Of a stretch of 64,000 bases of DNA, positions 42,381-51,040 are shown in pieces. Both the position numbers and the translations under genes were made by a program. Within the stretch, counting starts at the first letter, position 1, and every line of letters begins with the position of its first letter. The notes under the pieces are model-generated. The model did not search any database. It was not told the DNA's origin and worked only from the letters and a program-made list of their open reading frames with translations. Source of the stretch: Streptomyces xanthophaeus (GTDB taxonomy: Bacteria > Actinomycetota > Actinomycetes > Streptomycetales > Streptomycetaceae). The stretch covers positions 1 through 64,000 of the forward strand of contig NZ_JOFT01000033.1 in NCBI RefSeq assembly GCF_000725805.1, read 5' to 3'.

Positions 42381-44732
42381 GCGCAGCCAGGCGGCCCGGC
42401 TGCGCCAGCGGGCCGCCTCCTCGGTGTCACCGGTCGAGGCGTACAGCGCCGCCGCCCGGTCCCAGGCTTCCGCCGCCTCGGCGGGGCGGTCCAGCAGGGC
42501 CAGCAGCTCTCCGTACCCCGTCGCGGCGAGGGCCTCATGGACGGGGCCCGCCACCCCGGCCAGGAGCGCACAGGCCCGTTCCTGGGCCGCCAGGGCCTCT
42601 TCCAGCCGCCCCTCTTCCCGGTCGATCTGCGCCAGGTTGTGCAGGGTCCCGCCCTCCCCGTGCCGGTCGCCCTCCGCCACGAACACGGTGAGGGCCTCCT
42701 CGTTACGGGCCCGTGCCTCCTGCAGTCGGCCATCGCCATGGAGCAACCTCGCGAGCCCGTTGAGCGCCCAGCCCTCCCGCTTGCGGTTACCCAGTTGCCG
42801 CACGCGCGCGAGGACCTCCTCCCGTACGACGAGCGCCTCCTGCCGATGGCCCTCCTTCCAGAGCGCGTCCGCGAGGAACTCCCGTGCGGAAGCCTCACGG
42901 TGCGGATCGTTGGACTCCCGGAGGAACTGAGCTGCCTCCCGGTACACGGTGACGGCCTCCCCCGTCCGTCCCAGCTTCTCGTAGACCTCGCCCAGTCCGG
43001 TCAGCGTCGCGCCCAGCGCATGTGCGATCCCCAGCTCGCTGAGGATCTCCCGCGCGCCCTCGTACGCCTCCAGGGCCTCCCCGAAGCGGTGCCCGTCCCG
43101 GTGCAGACCGCCGAGCAGGTTCAGCGCCTTGCCCTCCCCCATCGGCAGGGGCACCTCACGGAACACCACGAGGGCCTCCGTCGCCTTCTCGGTCGCCTCC
43201 TCCTGTTCGTGCCCGTGGACCAGGACGAGCGCCAGGTCGTACAGCCCCACCCCGACGTCCTCACGGCTGCCGGTTTGCCTGGCCACGTCCAGCAGCCGCC
43301 GTGCCACGGCCACTGCTTCCTCCGCGTGGCCGTAGAGCTGGAGGTACGGCATCAGCAGCTGACCCAGTCGTGTGGCGATTTCCGGCAGGCCTTCGGCCGC
43401 GGCAAGGTCGACGGCGGCAACCAGCAGGGCGCGTTCGGCATCGAGCCAGCGCAGCGTCTCCGCCACCGGAGGCAGACCAGGCCCGACGGGCGCGCGGCCG
43501 CTCATCCCCAGGGCCTGATGCGCCCTCTTCGCCTCCGAGACCAGGTTCACGAGGAGGGCCTTGACCGCCGCCTCCCTGCCGTCCTCCTGCGCGCACGCCT
43601 CCCCGCACTCCCGCGCGTACAGCCGGACCAGGTCGTGCATCCGCCAGCGCCCCGAGCCGATGGGCTGTTCGGTGAGCAGGCTGGCCCGGACGAGGGCGGC
43701 CAGTCTGGAACGCAGGCCCACGGCCTGGCCGGTGACCAGCTGGGCGTAAGGGGTGGAGCAGTCCGGCCCGGGGTTCACCGTGAGGAGGCGGAAGATCCTG
43801 GCCTGGTCGGCCGGGAGCCGCTTGTACGAGAGCTCGAAGGCCGCCCGGACCCCGACCGGGACCCCGCCGTCACCCTCGTCGAAGGTCAGCGCCTCCAGGC
43901 GGGTCCGGGTGTCGGCCAGTTGGTCCGCCAGCTCCTGCGCGGCCAACCCCGGATCACCCGCCAGCAGCGCCCCGGCCACCGTCAGGGCCAACGGGAGCCG
44001 CCCGCAGGCCTCGGCGACGGCCGCCAGGGCGGCGGGCTCCCGCGCGGGCCGGGGGTCCTTCGGCCAGGTCCGCAGCAGCGCGCCCGTCAGGAGCTGGACC
44101 GCGGGCTGCGCCTCCAGTTCGTCCAGCGCGACGAGCATGGCGGGGAAGCCGGGTGCGACGAGCCGGTGCCGGGAGGTGATCAGCAGCCGGTGGGTGTCCC
44201 CGGCGGGTACGAGGTCCCGTACCTGGGCGACGGTCCCGGCGTCGTCCGCGACGATCAGCACCCGTTGCCCGGCGCGGGCGTACGCGGCCAGGCGTCCCTG
44301 GTACAGGGCCACTTGGCCTTGTGGCGAGGACGGTAAGTCGGTGTCCCTGATGCCCAGCCGGCCGAGGAGCTCCTGCACGGCCTGGGGGCTGCTCACCCCG
44401 CCGTCGGGGGCGTAGCCGCGCAGGGAGAGGAAGAAGACCCGGTCCGCGAACCAGCCCAGTTCCACGGCCCGGTGGGCCGTCGCCACGGCCAGCGCGCTCT
44501 TGCCGACGCCCGCCAGCCCGGCCACGACGGCCACGGGGGATCCGCCCTCGGCGAGCAGGTCGGCCAGTTCCCGGGCCGGGCCGTCCCGGCCGACCAGCGC
44601 GGCGGGCGCGTCGGGCAGGCCGAGGAGGGCCTGCGGTGCGGGCCCGGCGCCGGGCTCGTACACGTACTGGTTCCCGGCGATCTGCGTGATCTGCGATCCG
44701 CCACTGGCCTCGGCCTGCTGCTCGACACCCAC
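42375..44732 (-). CDS. NB-ARC/TPR STAND ATPase (NLR-like), copy 1
   Basis: The 785-residue protein has a short N-terminal element GGSQITQIAGNQYVYEPG (11-28), then an NB-ARC ATPase: Walker A GLAGVGKSA (72-80), Walker B VLIVADDA (158-165), sensor ITSRHR (185-190), GxP CGRLPLAL and MHD motif RMHDLVRLYA. The C-terminal half (about 470-780) is TPR repeats (for example GEGKALNLLGGLHRDGHRFG). It resembles AfsR-like and other Streptomyces STAND proteins but lacks a DNA-binding or obvious effector domain. GTG at 44732 lies 18 bp past the HATPase gene, so the two may be one unit. It is a clear paralogue of the gene at 48728-51040. Confidence 0.9.
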   Translation of the reverse strand: MGVEQQAEASGGSQITQIAGNQYVYEPGAGPAPQALLGLPDAPAALVGRDGPARELADLLAEGGSPVAVVAGLAGVGKSALAVATAHRAVELGWFADRVFFLSLRGYAPDGGVSSPQAVQELLGRLGIRDTDLPSSPQGQVALYQGRLAAYARAGQRVLIVADDAGTVAQVRDLVPAGDTHRLLITSRHRLVAPGFPAMLVALDELEAQPAVQLLTGALLRTWPKDPRPAREPAALAAVAEACGRLPLALTVAGALLAGDPGLAAQELADQLADTRTRLEALTFDEGDGGVPVGVRAAFELSYKRLPADQARIFRLLTVNPGPDCSTPYAQLVTGQAVGLRSRLAALVRASLLTEQPIGSGRWRMHDLVRLYARECGEACAQEDGREAAVKALLVNLVSEAKRAHQALGMSGRAPVGPGLPPVAETLRWLDAERALLVAAVDLAAAEGLPEIATRLGQLLMPYLQLYGHAEEAVAVARRLLDVARQTGSREDVGVGLYDLALVLVHGHEQEEATEKATEALVVFREVPLPMGEGKALNLLGGLHRDGHRFGEALEAYEGAREILSELGIAHALGATLTGLGEVYEKLGRTGEAVTVYREAAQFLRESNDPHREASAREFLADALWKEGHRQEALVVREEVLARVRQLGNRKREGWALNGLARLLHGDGRLQEARARNEEALTVFVAEGDRHGEGGTLHNLAQIDREEGRLEEALAAQERACALLAGVAGPVHEALAATGYGELLALLDRPAEAAEAWDRAAALYASTGDTEEAARWRSRAAWLRA

Positions 44733-44750
44733 CCGGCCGAAGCTAGCGCT

Positions 44751-45146
44751 TCAGCGGAACTCGCACCACACCACTTTGCCGGGCGCTCGGGGCAGCACGC
44801 CCCAGGCGTCGGCGAGCGCGGCGACGAGGTCGAGCCCGCGCCCGCCCTCGCGCTCTTCTCGGGCCGCGATCCTGGACAGCCCGGGCCCGCTGTCGTGCAC
44901 CTCGATGCGGACGGTGGCGTCCTCGAAGCCGAAGAGGCGCAGGAGGTATCCGCGGCCGGGCGGGACGCCGTGGCGCAGGGCGTTGGTGGCGAGTTCGCTC
45001 ACGCAGAGCAACATGTCGTCCTGGCGCGCGGGCACCCCCCACGCCCGCAAGGTGTCACGTGTGAACTGCCGTGCAGCCGCGATCGTTCGGGGTGAGCGCA
45101 GGTAGAGACGGTCGCGCACGAGCGCCGCCTGGATAGTTGGATTCAC
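44751..45146 (-). CDS. ATP-binding anti-sigma-like (RsbW/HATPase_c) protein
   Basis: The 131-residue single-domain HATPase has N-box SELATNALRHG (E51, N55), G1 VHDSGPG and G2 GGRGLDLV motifs. Such proteins in Streptomyces often act as anti-sigma or anti-anti-sigma kinases, commonly next to XRE/DUF397 genes as here (45260 and 46081). GTG at 45146. It is transcribed towards the NB-ARC gene, 18 bp away, possibly as one operon. Confidence 0.9.
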   Translation of the reverse strand: MNPTIQAALVRDRLYLRSPRTIAAARQFTRDTLRAWGVPARQDDMLLCVSELATNALRHGVPPGRGYLLRLFGFEDATVRIEVHDSGPGLSRIAAREEREGGRGLDLVAALADAWGVLPRAPGKVVWCEFR

Positions 45147-45259
45147 GGGACGATCGTCGCGTTGCGTGACTAGCCTATGGCTGAGCGCGGACCCGTACTC
45201 CTCGATGAGTACGGGTCGGCACGGGGTAGTCCACGTGCACAGGCGGGGAGTTCGCTGTC

Positions 45260-46084
45260 ATGCCACCGAGGAAGCGCACACGGCCGAACGCGACGACCAT
45301 GAAGATGGTCGGCGCGATGGTGGCCGCCGCCCGCACCGCCAAGAATCTGACCCAGAAACAGTTGGGCGAGCTGATCCGCCTGGACGCGGAGAGCATCGCC
45401 TCGATCGAACAGGGGCGCCGGGCCCTGATGCCGAATGTCGCTGAGCTGATGGACCGCCATCTGGGACTGCCAGGCCTTCTGACTGTCGCAGCGAACGAGA
45501 TGCCCCTGATCGATACGATCCCGCCGTGGGCCGAGGACTACATGGACCTGGAGAAGCGCGCCATCGCCCTCTCCTGGTACGAGTCCGTGCGGATCCCCGT
45601 TCTGCTGCAGACCGAGAACCATGCGCGTGCACTGTTCCGTAACCGCGTCCCCGCCCACTCCGAGGAGGAGATCGAGGCTCTGACCCTGGGGCGCGTCACT
45701 CGGCAGGAGATCCTCCACCGCGCGGTTCCGCCCAGCATCAGCTTCATCGTCTGGGAAGCCGCGTTCCAGGTACGTATCGGCGGAAGCCATATCTACCGCG
45801 AGCAGCTGCGTCATCTGCTCGCATGTATGGAGCTACCTAACATCACGCTGCAGATTCTGCCCTTCGGTCAAGCCACGCACGCTGGGCTCAATGGGCCGTT
45901 CATCCTCCTGGAAACCCAGGACCACCAGCACCTCGGTTACGCCGAAACCCAGCGCGGCAGCCTGCTGATCTCCGACCCCAATGAGGTCAGCATCCTCGCG
46001 CGCAAGTATGCGATGCTGCGAACTCAGGCCCTCAACACCGAGCAGACACAGGGCCTGTTGGGCCGCCTGCTAGGAGAGACATGA
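45260..46084 (+). CDS. XRE-family regulator with DUF5753 domain
   Basis: The 274-residue protein has an HTH (about 12-65; RTAKNLTQKQLGELIRLDAE) and DUF5753 (about 85-270; VPVLLQTENHARALFRN, ITLQILPFGQATHAGLNGPF). ATG at 45260 has GGGGAG. Its stop overlaps the DUF397 start, the typical WhiJ/AbaA-like pairing. Its DNA looks more AT-rich than the neighbours at third positions, which might mean transfer. Confidence 0.92.
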   Translation: MPPRKRTRPNATTMKMVGAMVAAARTAKNLTQKQLGELIRLDAESIASIEQGRRALMPNVAELMDRHLGLPGLLTVAANEMPLIDTIPPWAEDYMDLEKRAIALSWYESVRIPVLLQTENHARALFRNRVPAHSEEEIEALTLGRVTRQEILHRAVPPSISFIVWEAAFQVRIGGSHIYREQLRHLLACMELPNITLQILPFGQATHAGLNGPFILLETQDHQHLGYAETQRGSLLISDPNEVSILARKYAMLRTQALNTEQTQGLLGRLLGET

Positions 46085-46269
46085 GCGCCACGACGGCATT
46101 GAAGTGGTTCAAGTCCAGCTACAGCGGTGACGAAGGCGACGCCTGTGTCGAGGTCGCCGCGAGCGCTCACGGCATCCACGTTCGTGACTCCAAGGTCCAG
46201 GACGGCCCCGTCCTGGACCTCGCCCCCGCCAGCTGGGCGGGGCTCACCGGCTGGGTCAGCGGGAGCTGA
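46081..46269 (+). CDS. DUF397 protein
   Basis: The 62-residue protein has the DUF397 signature WFKSSYSGDEGDACVEVA and HVRDSKVQDGPVLDL. Such small partners of XRE/DUF5753 regulators likely modulate them, perhaps as antitoxin-like inhibitors. ATG overlaps the XRE stop (ATGA). Its own end overlaps the convergent TetR gene by 14 bp. Confidence 0.93.
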   Translation: MSATTALKWFKSSYSGDEGDACVEVAASAHGIHVRDSKVQDGPVLDLAPASWAGLTGWVSGS

Positions 46270-47014
46270 TCAGCGCGGCCAGGCCGTCCAGGATGCGGTT
46301 CAGGCCGAAGCCGAACTGGAAGTCCGGCTCGCCGGAGCCCGTGAACGCGTCGGACTCCAGCAGCCGCGTCACGGCCGGGTGCGTGTCCGGGCCGGTCATC
46401 AGCCGTAGCGTGCGCACGTACTGGCCCATCACCTGGTCCGGCGCGACGCCGGACTTCACGATGGCGTCGATCATGTCGGCGGCCATGACGGCCTCGTTCC
46501 GCACCAGCCCGCCGACCAGGACGATCGTCGAGATCTTCTCGCCCTCCTCCAGCGCCGTCCCGGCCAGCGCCGCGAGACCGCGTTCCATCCAGGCGAGCTG
46601 GTTCGGGCTGACCGGTGCCGCGGTGATGGGGATGCGCAGGATCCAGGTGTTGGCCATCAGCACGGCCCGCTGCGCGTACGCCCACTGCGCGAGCAGTTCC
46701 CGCCAGCCCCAGCCCTCCGCCTCCGGCGGCAGCGGCGGCGGCGCGCCCACCCCCGCGTCCGACATCAGGATGTAGAGCTCTTCCTTCGCCGTGACGTACC
46801 GGTAGAGGGACATCGTGGAGACGCCCAGCTCCTTGGCCACCCGGCCCATGGAGACGGCCTCCATGCCCTCGGCCGCCGCCAGGGCCACGGCCGCGTCCAC
46901 GATCCGGGGGAGCGTCAGCGTGGGACGCGGGCCCTTGCCGGGGCGTTCGCGCAGGCCCCAGGCCATTTCCAGGCTCGCCGGAAGTCCGGTGTCGCCCGTG
47001 GGTTCCTTCGGCAT
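46256..47014 (-). CDS. TetR-family regulator
   Basis: The 252-residue protein has an N-terminal HTH (about 35-80; ALAAAEGMEAVSMGRVAKEL then GVSTMSLYRYV) and a TetR C-terminal domain with WAYAQRAVLMANTWILRIPI. ATG at 47014 has GGAGGAGG upstream. It is divergent from an ABC efflux pair with a 9-bp dyad in between, so it probably represses the transporter and itself. Inducer unknown. Confidence 0.93.
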   Translation of the reverse strand: MPKEPTGDTGLPASLEMAWGLRERPGKGPRPTLTLPRIVDAAVALAAAEGMEAVSMGRVAKELGVSTMSLYRYVTAKEELYILMSDAGVGAPPPLPPEAEGWGWRELLAQWAYAQRAVLMANTWILRIPITAAPVSPNQLAWMERGLAALAGTALEEGEKISTIVLVGGLVRNEAVMAADMIDAIVKSGVAPDQVMGQYVRTLRLMTGPDTHPAVTRLLESDAFTGSGEPDFQFGFGLNRILDGLAALISSR

Positions 47015-47054
47015 CGCCGCCTCCTCCCTCCGGAGTCGTTGACCCACATCCTAG

Positions 47055-47077
47055 TTCTGTGTATTACTTACACAGAA
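47055..47077. promoter_or_regulatory. 9-bp inverted repeat, TetR operator candidate
   Basis: TTCTGTGTA and TACACAGAA are exact reverse complements with a TTACT spacer, centred about 50 bp from both divergent starts. It is the most AT-rich point in the region. Position and symmetry fit a TetR operator controlling both directions. Confidence 0.75.
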
Positions 47078-47113
47078 GCGCGTACGACATACGCAGAAGG
47101 GAGCGTGGTCCCC

Positions 47114-48040
47114 ATGACCACGGACCACCTCGGCATCCACGCCACCGGTCTGACCAAGTCCTACGGGGACCTCCGCGTCCTCGACGGCATCGACCTCGCC
47201 GTCCCCCGCGGCCACGTCCTCGCCCTCCTCGGCCCCAACGGCGCGGGCAAGACCACCGCGGTGCGCATCCTGGCCACCCTCACGGCCGCCGACTCCGGCA
47301 GCGCGCGCGTCGCCGGGTACGACATCGGCTCCGCCCGCTCCCGCGTCCGCGAACGGATCAGCCTCACCGGACAGTTCGCGGCCGTCGACGACCTCCAGAC
47401 GGGCGCCGAGATGCTCCGCATGACGGGCCGCCTGTCCGGGCTCTCCGCCCGCGAAGCCCGCGTACGCGCCACCGAACTGCTCGACCGCTTCGGCCTCACC
47501 GAGGCCGCCGGCCGCACGACCAAGACCTACTCGGGCGGCATGCGCCGCCGCCTCGACCTCGCCGCCAGCCTGGTCTCCCGGCCCGAGGTGATCTTCCTGG
47601 ACGAGCCCACCACCGGACTCGACCCGCGCAGCCGCCAGGACCTCTGGGACCTCGTACGGGAACTGCGCTCCGACGGCACGACCGTGCTGCTCACCACCCA
47701 GTACCTGGAGGAGGCCGACCGCCTCGCCGACCACGTCGTCCTGCTCGCCGAGGGCCGGATCGCCGCCGAAGGCACCCCGGCCGCGCTCAAGGCCCGCGTC
47801 GGCGAACACCGCCTCGACCTGACCCTCGCCAGCCGGGCCGCCTACGACGCGCTCGCCGCGCGCGCCGTCCACCACGCCCCCGACGAGCTCACCCTCGGCC
47901 TGTCCACCGACGGCAGCGCCGCCCACGTCCGGGCCCTGCTCGACGAACTCGACCCCGACCGCACCGCCGTGGACCGCTTCGCGCTCCGCAGCGCCACCCT
48001 CGACGACGTCTTCCTCAGCCTCACGGGAGCCACCGCGTGA
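47114..48040 (+). CDS. ABC transporter ATPase, DrrA-like
   Basis: The 308-residue ATPase has Walker A GPNGAGKTT (40-48), signature YSGGMRRRLDLA (139-150), Walker B FLDEPTTGLD (161-170) and the C-terminal DrrA-like tail. ATG at 47114 is 10 bases past AGGGAG. GTGA overlap with the permease makes a two-gene exporter of the daunorubicin-resistance type. The divergent TetR gene likely controls it. Substrate unknown. Confidence 0.94.
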   Translation: MTTDHLGIHATGLTKSYGDLRVLDGIDLAVPRGHVLALLGPNGAGKTTAVRILATLTAADSGSARVAGYDIGSARSRVRERISLTGQFAAVDDLQTGAEMLRMTGRLSGLSAREARVRATELLDRFGLTEAAGRTTKTYSGGMRRRLDLAASLVSRPEVIFLDEPTTGLDPRSRQDLWDLVRELRSDGTTVLLTTQYLEEADRLADHVVLLAEGRIAAEGTPAALKARVGEHRLDLTLASRAAYDALAARAVHHAPDELTLGLSTDGSAAHVRALLDELDPDRTAVDRFALRSATLDDVFLSLTGATA

Positions 48041-48783
48041 ACTCCGCCGCCCTCACCCTCGCCGGACGCAGCCTGCGCATCAGCCGCCGCCAGCCGGACG
48101 CCCTGATCACCGCCCTGATGCTGCCGGTCATGCTGATGCTGATCTTCGTCTACTTCTTCGGCGGCGCCATCGACACCGGCACCGCGTACGTGACGTACGT
48201 GGTCCCCGGAGCCATGCTGCTCTGCGCCGGCTTCGGCGCGGCGAGCACCGCCGTGAGCGTCGCCGACGACATGCGCAACGGGGTCATCGACCGCCTGCGC
48301 TCCCTGGACGTCGGAGGGGTCCCGATCCTGGCCGGGCACGTGAGCGCCTCGGTCCTGCGCAACCTCGTCTCCACCACCCTGGTCCTGGCCGTCGCCCTCG
48401 CCATCGGCTTCCGCCCGCAGGGGTCGGCGTCCGCCTTCCTGGCCGCGGCCGCGCTCCTCGTCACCTACATCACGGCCATCTCCTGGCTGGCCGCCGCGCT
48501 CGGACTGCTCGCCAGGACCCCCGAGGCCGCGGGCGGGTTCACCTTCCTGATGATGTTCCTGCCCTACCCCTCCAGCGCCTTCGTCCCCATCGACACCATG
48601 CCCGGCTGGCTCCACGGCTTCGCCGAGAACCAGCCGCTCACCCCGGTGATCGAGTCCCTGCGCGCGCTGCTCCTCGACCAGCCCGCCGGGAACGCACCCT
48701 GGGTGGCCCTCGGCTGGTGCGCGGCCGTCACGGCGGTGGCGGTGGCCCTGGCGGGCCTGCTGTTCCGCCGCCGGACCGCCTGA
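48037..48783 (+). CDS. ABC-2 type transporter permease, DrrB-like
   Basis: The 248-residue membrane protein has six helices of the ABC2 family (LPVMLMLIFVYFFGGAI, GAMLLCAGFGAASTAVSVADDM and the conserved NPLTPVIE-type ENQPLTPVIESLRALL). GTG at 48037 overlaps the ATPase stop. Its end runs 56 bp into the convergent NB-ARC gene. Confidence 0.93.
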   Translation: MNSAALTLAGRSLRISRRQPDALITALMLPVMLMLIFVYFFGGAIDTGTAYVTYVVPGAMLLCAGFGAASTAVSVADDMRNGVIDRLRSLDVGGVPILAGHVSASVLRNLVSTTLVLAVALAIGFRPQGSASAFLAAAALLVTYITAISWLAAALGLLARTPEAAGGFTFLMMFLPYPSSAFVPIDTMPGWLHGFAENQPLTPVIESLRALLLDQPAGNAPWVALGWCAAVTAVAVALAGLLFRRRTA

Positions 48784-51040
48784 AGCCCAGCCGGCGCAAC
48801 AGCCGCCGCCAGGCCCGGCACGGGGGTCCGGGCCTGGCGGCGGCCCGAGCCAGCGTGACGTCGAGGTCGCCCCGGACGCGGGCCTCCCGGTGCTCGTCGC
48901 TCGCCTCGCGGAGCAGTTCGATGGCCTCCCGCTGGGCAGCGGCGGCCTCCTCGTACCGCTCCCTCTCGCACAGGACCAGGCCCAGCACGGCGAGGGCCTG
49001 GCCCTCGCCGTGGCGGTCGCCGAGTCCGCGGCGCAGGGCGATGCCCCGCTCGACGGCCTCGTGAGCCTCCTCCAGCCGGCCCATGGCGAGCAGGCAGAGC
49101 GCGAGGTTGCCGTAGGCATCGGCCTCACCGTTCAGGTCACCCAGGTCCCGGAACAGTCCGGCGGCCCGCCGGTGGGTCTCGGTCGCCTCGGCGAAGCGGT
49201 CCACCCCCGGCAACGTGGCTGCCAGGTTGACCAGGGCCGAAGCCTCCCCGTGGCGGTGCCCCAGCTCCCGGAACAGGTCGCGGGCCCGCTCCAGGATCTC
49301 CGCCGCCCGCGCGAAGCTCGCCTGCATCCCGAAGGCGCAACCGAGCGAGTTGAGGGCCGTGGCTTCACCGACACGGTCCCCGCACTCCCTGAAGCCGGTC
49401 ACCGCCGCTTCCAGGTACTCGATGCCGCGGTCGACGGCGTGCACCTCAAGGTGCATCTTCCCCAGTTCCTGGAGCGCCGCGCTCGCGTACCCCGGTTCGT
49501 CGAGCGTGCGCGCCCCCGCCAGAGCCTGCGTACCGACCGTGAAGGCCTCCTCGAAGTGCCGCCACTCGTTCAGGTAGGGCATCAGGGCCGTCGCGACGTG
49601 GACCATCTGTTCCAGGCGGCCCTCGGCCTCGGCCAGGGCCACCAGGGCGACGACCGTGGGGCGTTCCGCGTCCAGCCAGGCCAGTGCCCGGACCCGTTCG
49701 GACTGCGTGAGCTGCGAGACCGCTTCGCCCGTGGCGCCGCGGTAGTACCCCAGCAGCCGCCCCAGCGCCGCCGCCCGGTCGTCGGTCGCGGCCTCCAGCT
49801 CGCCCTGCTCCGCCGCGTACAGGCGGACCAGGTCGTGCATGCGCCAGCGGCCCGAGCCTGCCGGCTGTTCGGTGACCAGGCTGGCGGTGGCCAGCCGGGC
49901 CAGGAGCTCCCGTACGTCCTTCATCGGGGTCCCGTGCAGCCCGGCCACCAGCACCCGGGTGTCCCACTCGGGCTGGCGGTCCAGAGCGATCGCGGCCTCG
50001 GTGGAGCAGTCCGGCCCCGGGTTCACCGTCAGGAGCCGCAGCAGCCGGGCCTCGTCCGGGGCCAGCCAGCGGTAGGAGAGGTCGAACGCGGCGCGGACGC
50101 CCACCGGCAGCCCGCCGCCCGGCCCCTCGAAGTGCAGGGCGGCCAACCGGGTACGGGTGTCCGCGAGCTGCTCGGCCAGCGTCGTCGGGGACAGCCCCGG
50201 ATCGCCCGCGAGCCGGGCGGCGACGACGGTCAGGGCCAGCGGCAGCCGCCCGCAGTACGTGGCGATCTCGGCGAGCGCGGCCCGGTCCCGCTCCGGCCGC
50301 AGGTCCGCGGGGCGGGTGCGCAGCAGGGTCCCGGTGATCAGCTCGGTGGCCGCGTCCAGGGACAGCTCGTCGAGGTCCACCAGCCGCCCCGGGAAATCGG
50401 GGGCGACCAGGCCGTGCCGGGAGGTCACCAGCAGCCGGTGGCCTCCCCCGCCCTGGGGGACCAGCGGTCGCACCTGGGACACGTCGCCCGCGTCGTCCGC
50501 GACGATCAGCACCCGCTGCCCCGCGGCGGCCCGGCCCGCCAGCTCGGACCGGTAGAGCGCCAGGTGCTCCTCGTACGTGGGCGGCAGGTCGGCGTCCCGG
50601 ATGCCGAGGGCGCGCAGCAGCGCGGCCACGGCCTGGCCGGGGCTGACCTGCCCAGACGGGGCGTAGCCGTTGAGGGACACGAAGAGCACCCCGCCCGGGA
50701 AGCGGCCCTGCGCGACGGCCCGTTGGGCCACGGTCAGGGCGAGGGCGCTCTTGCCGACCCCGGCGAGCCCGGCCACCACGGCCACCGGGGTGGCCGCGGC
50801 GGGCTCCAGGGACTGGAGGAGGGCATCGACCTGTTCGGCGCGTCCGACCAGGTCGACGGGGGCGTCCGGGAGGCCGTACAGGGCGGCGGGCGCGGGGCCC
50901 GTGCCGGGGCCGAAGACGTTCAGGTCCCGGCCGATCTGCTGCCCGATCTGCTGCCCGATCTGGGTGACGTGGCCGCCGCGGTCGGCGCTGGCCCACTGCT
51001 CGGGCCCGCCGAAGCGCTGCGGCGCCTTCTCTGCGCTCAC
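48728..51040 (-). CDS. NB-ARC/TPR STAND ATPase (NLR-like), copy 2, with membrane partner
   Basis: The 770-residue protein starts at GTG 51040, whose G is also the last base of the upstream gene's stop. A short N-terminal element HVTQIGQQIGQQIGRDLNVF (24-43) precedes an NB-ARC domain with Walker A GLAGVGKSA (91-99), Walker B VLIVADDA, sensor VTSRHG and MHD RMHDLVRLYA. TPR repeats follow (about 480-735). A Pro/Gly tail ends the protein. It aligns throughout with copy 1 (42375-44732). The membrane protein encoded just upstream carries a similar ITQVG element. Bacterial NLRs of this type can be antiviral sensors; here that is inference. Confidence 0.9.
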   Translation of the reverse strand: MSAEKAPQRFGGPEQWASADRGGHVTQIGQQIGQQIGRDLNVFGPGTGPAPAALYGLPDAPVDLVGRAEQVDALLQSLEPAAATPVAVVAGLAGVGKSALALTVAQRAVAQGRFPGGVLFVSLNGYAPSGQVSPGQAVAALLRALGIRDADLPPTYEEHLALYRSELAGRAAAGQRVLIVADDAGDVSQVRPLVPQGGGGHRLLVTSRHGLVAPDFPGRLVDLDELSLDAATELITGTLLRTRPADLRPERDRAALAEIATYCGRLPLALTVVAARLAGDPGLSPTTLAEQLADTRTRLAALHFEGPGGGLPVGVRAAFDLSYRWLAPDEARLLRLLTVNPGPDCSTEAAIALDRQPEWDTRVLVAGLHGTPMKDVRELLARLATASLVTEQPAGSGRWRMHDLVRLYAAEQGELEAATDDRAAALGRLLGYYRGATGEAVSQLTQSERVRALAWLDAERPTVVALVALAEAEGRLEQMVHVATALMPYLNEWRHFEEAFTVGTQALAGARTLDEPGYASAALQELGKMHLEVHAVDRGIEYLEAAVTGFRECGDRVGEATALNSLGCAFGMQASFARAAEILERARDLFRELGHRHGEASALVNLAATLPGVDRFAEATETHRRAAGLFRDLGDLNGEADAYGNLALCLLAMGRLEEAHEAVERGIALRRGLGDRHGEGQALAVLGLVLCERERYEEAAAAQREAIELLREASDEHREARVRGDLDVTLARAAARPGPPCRAWRRLLRRLGFRRSGGGTAGPPGPPPPP

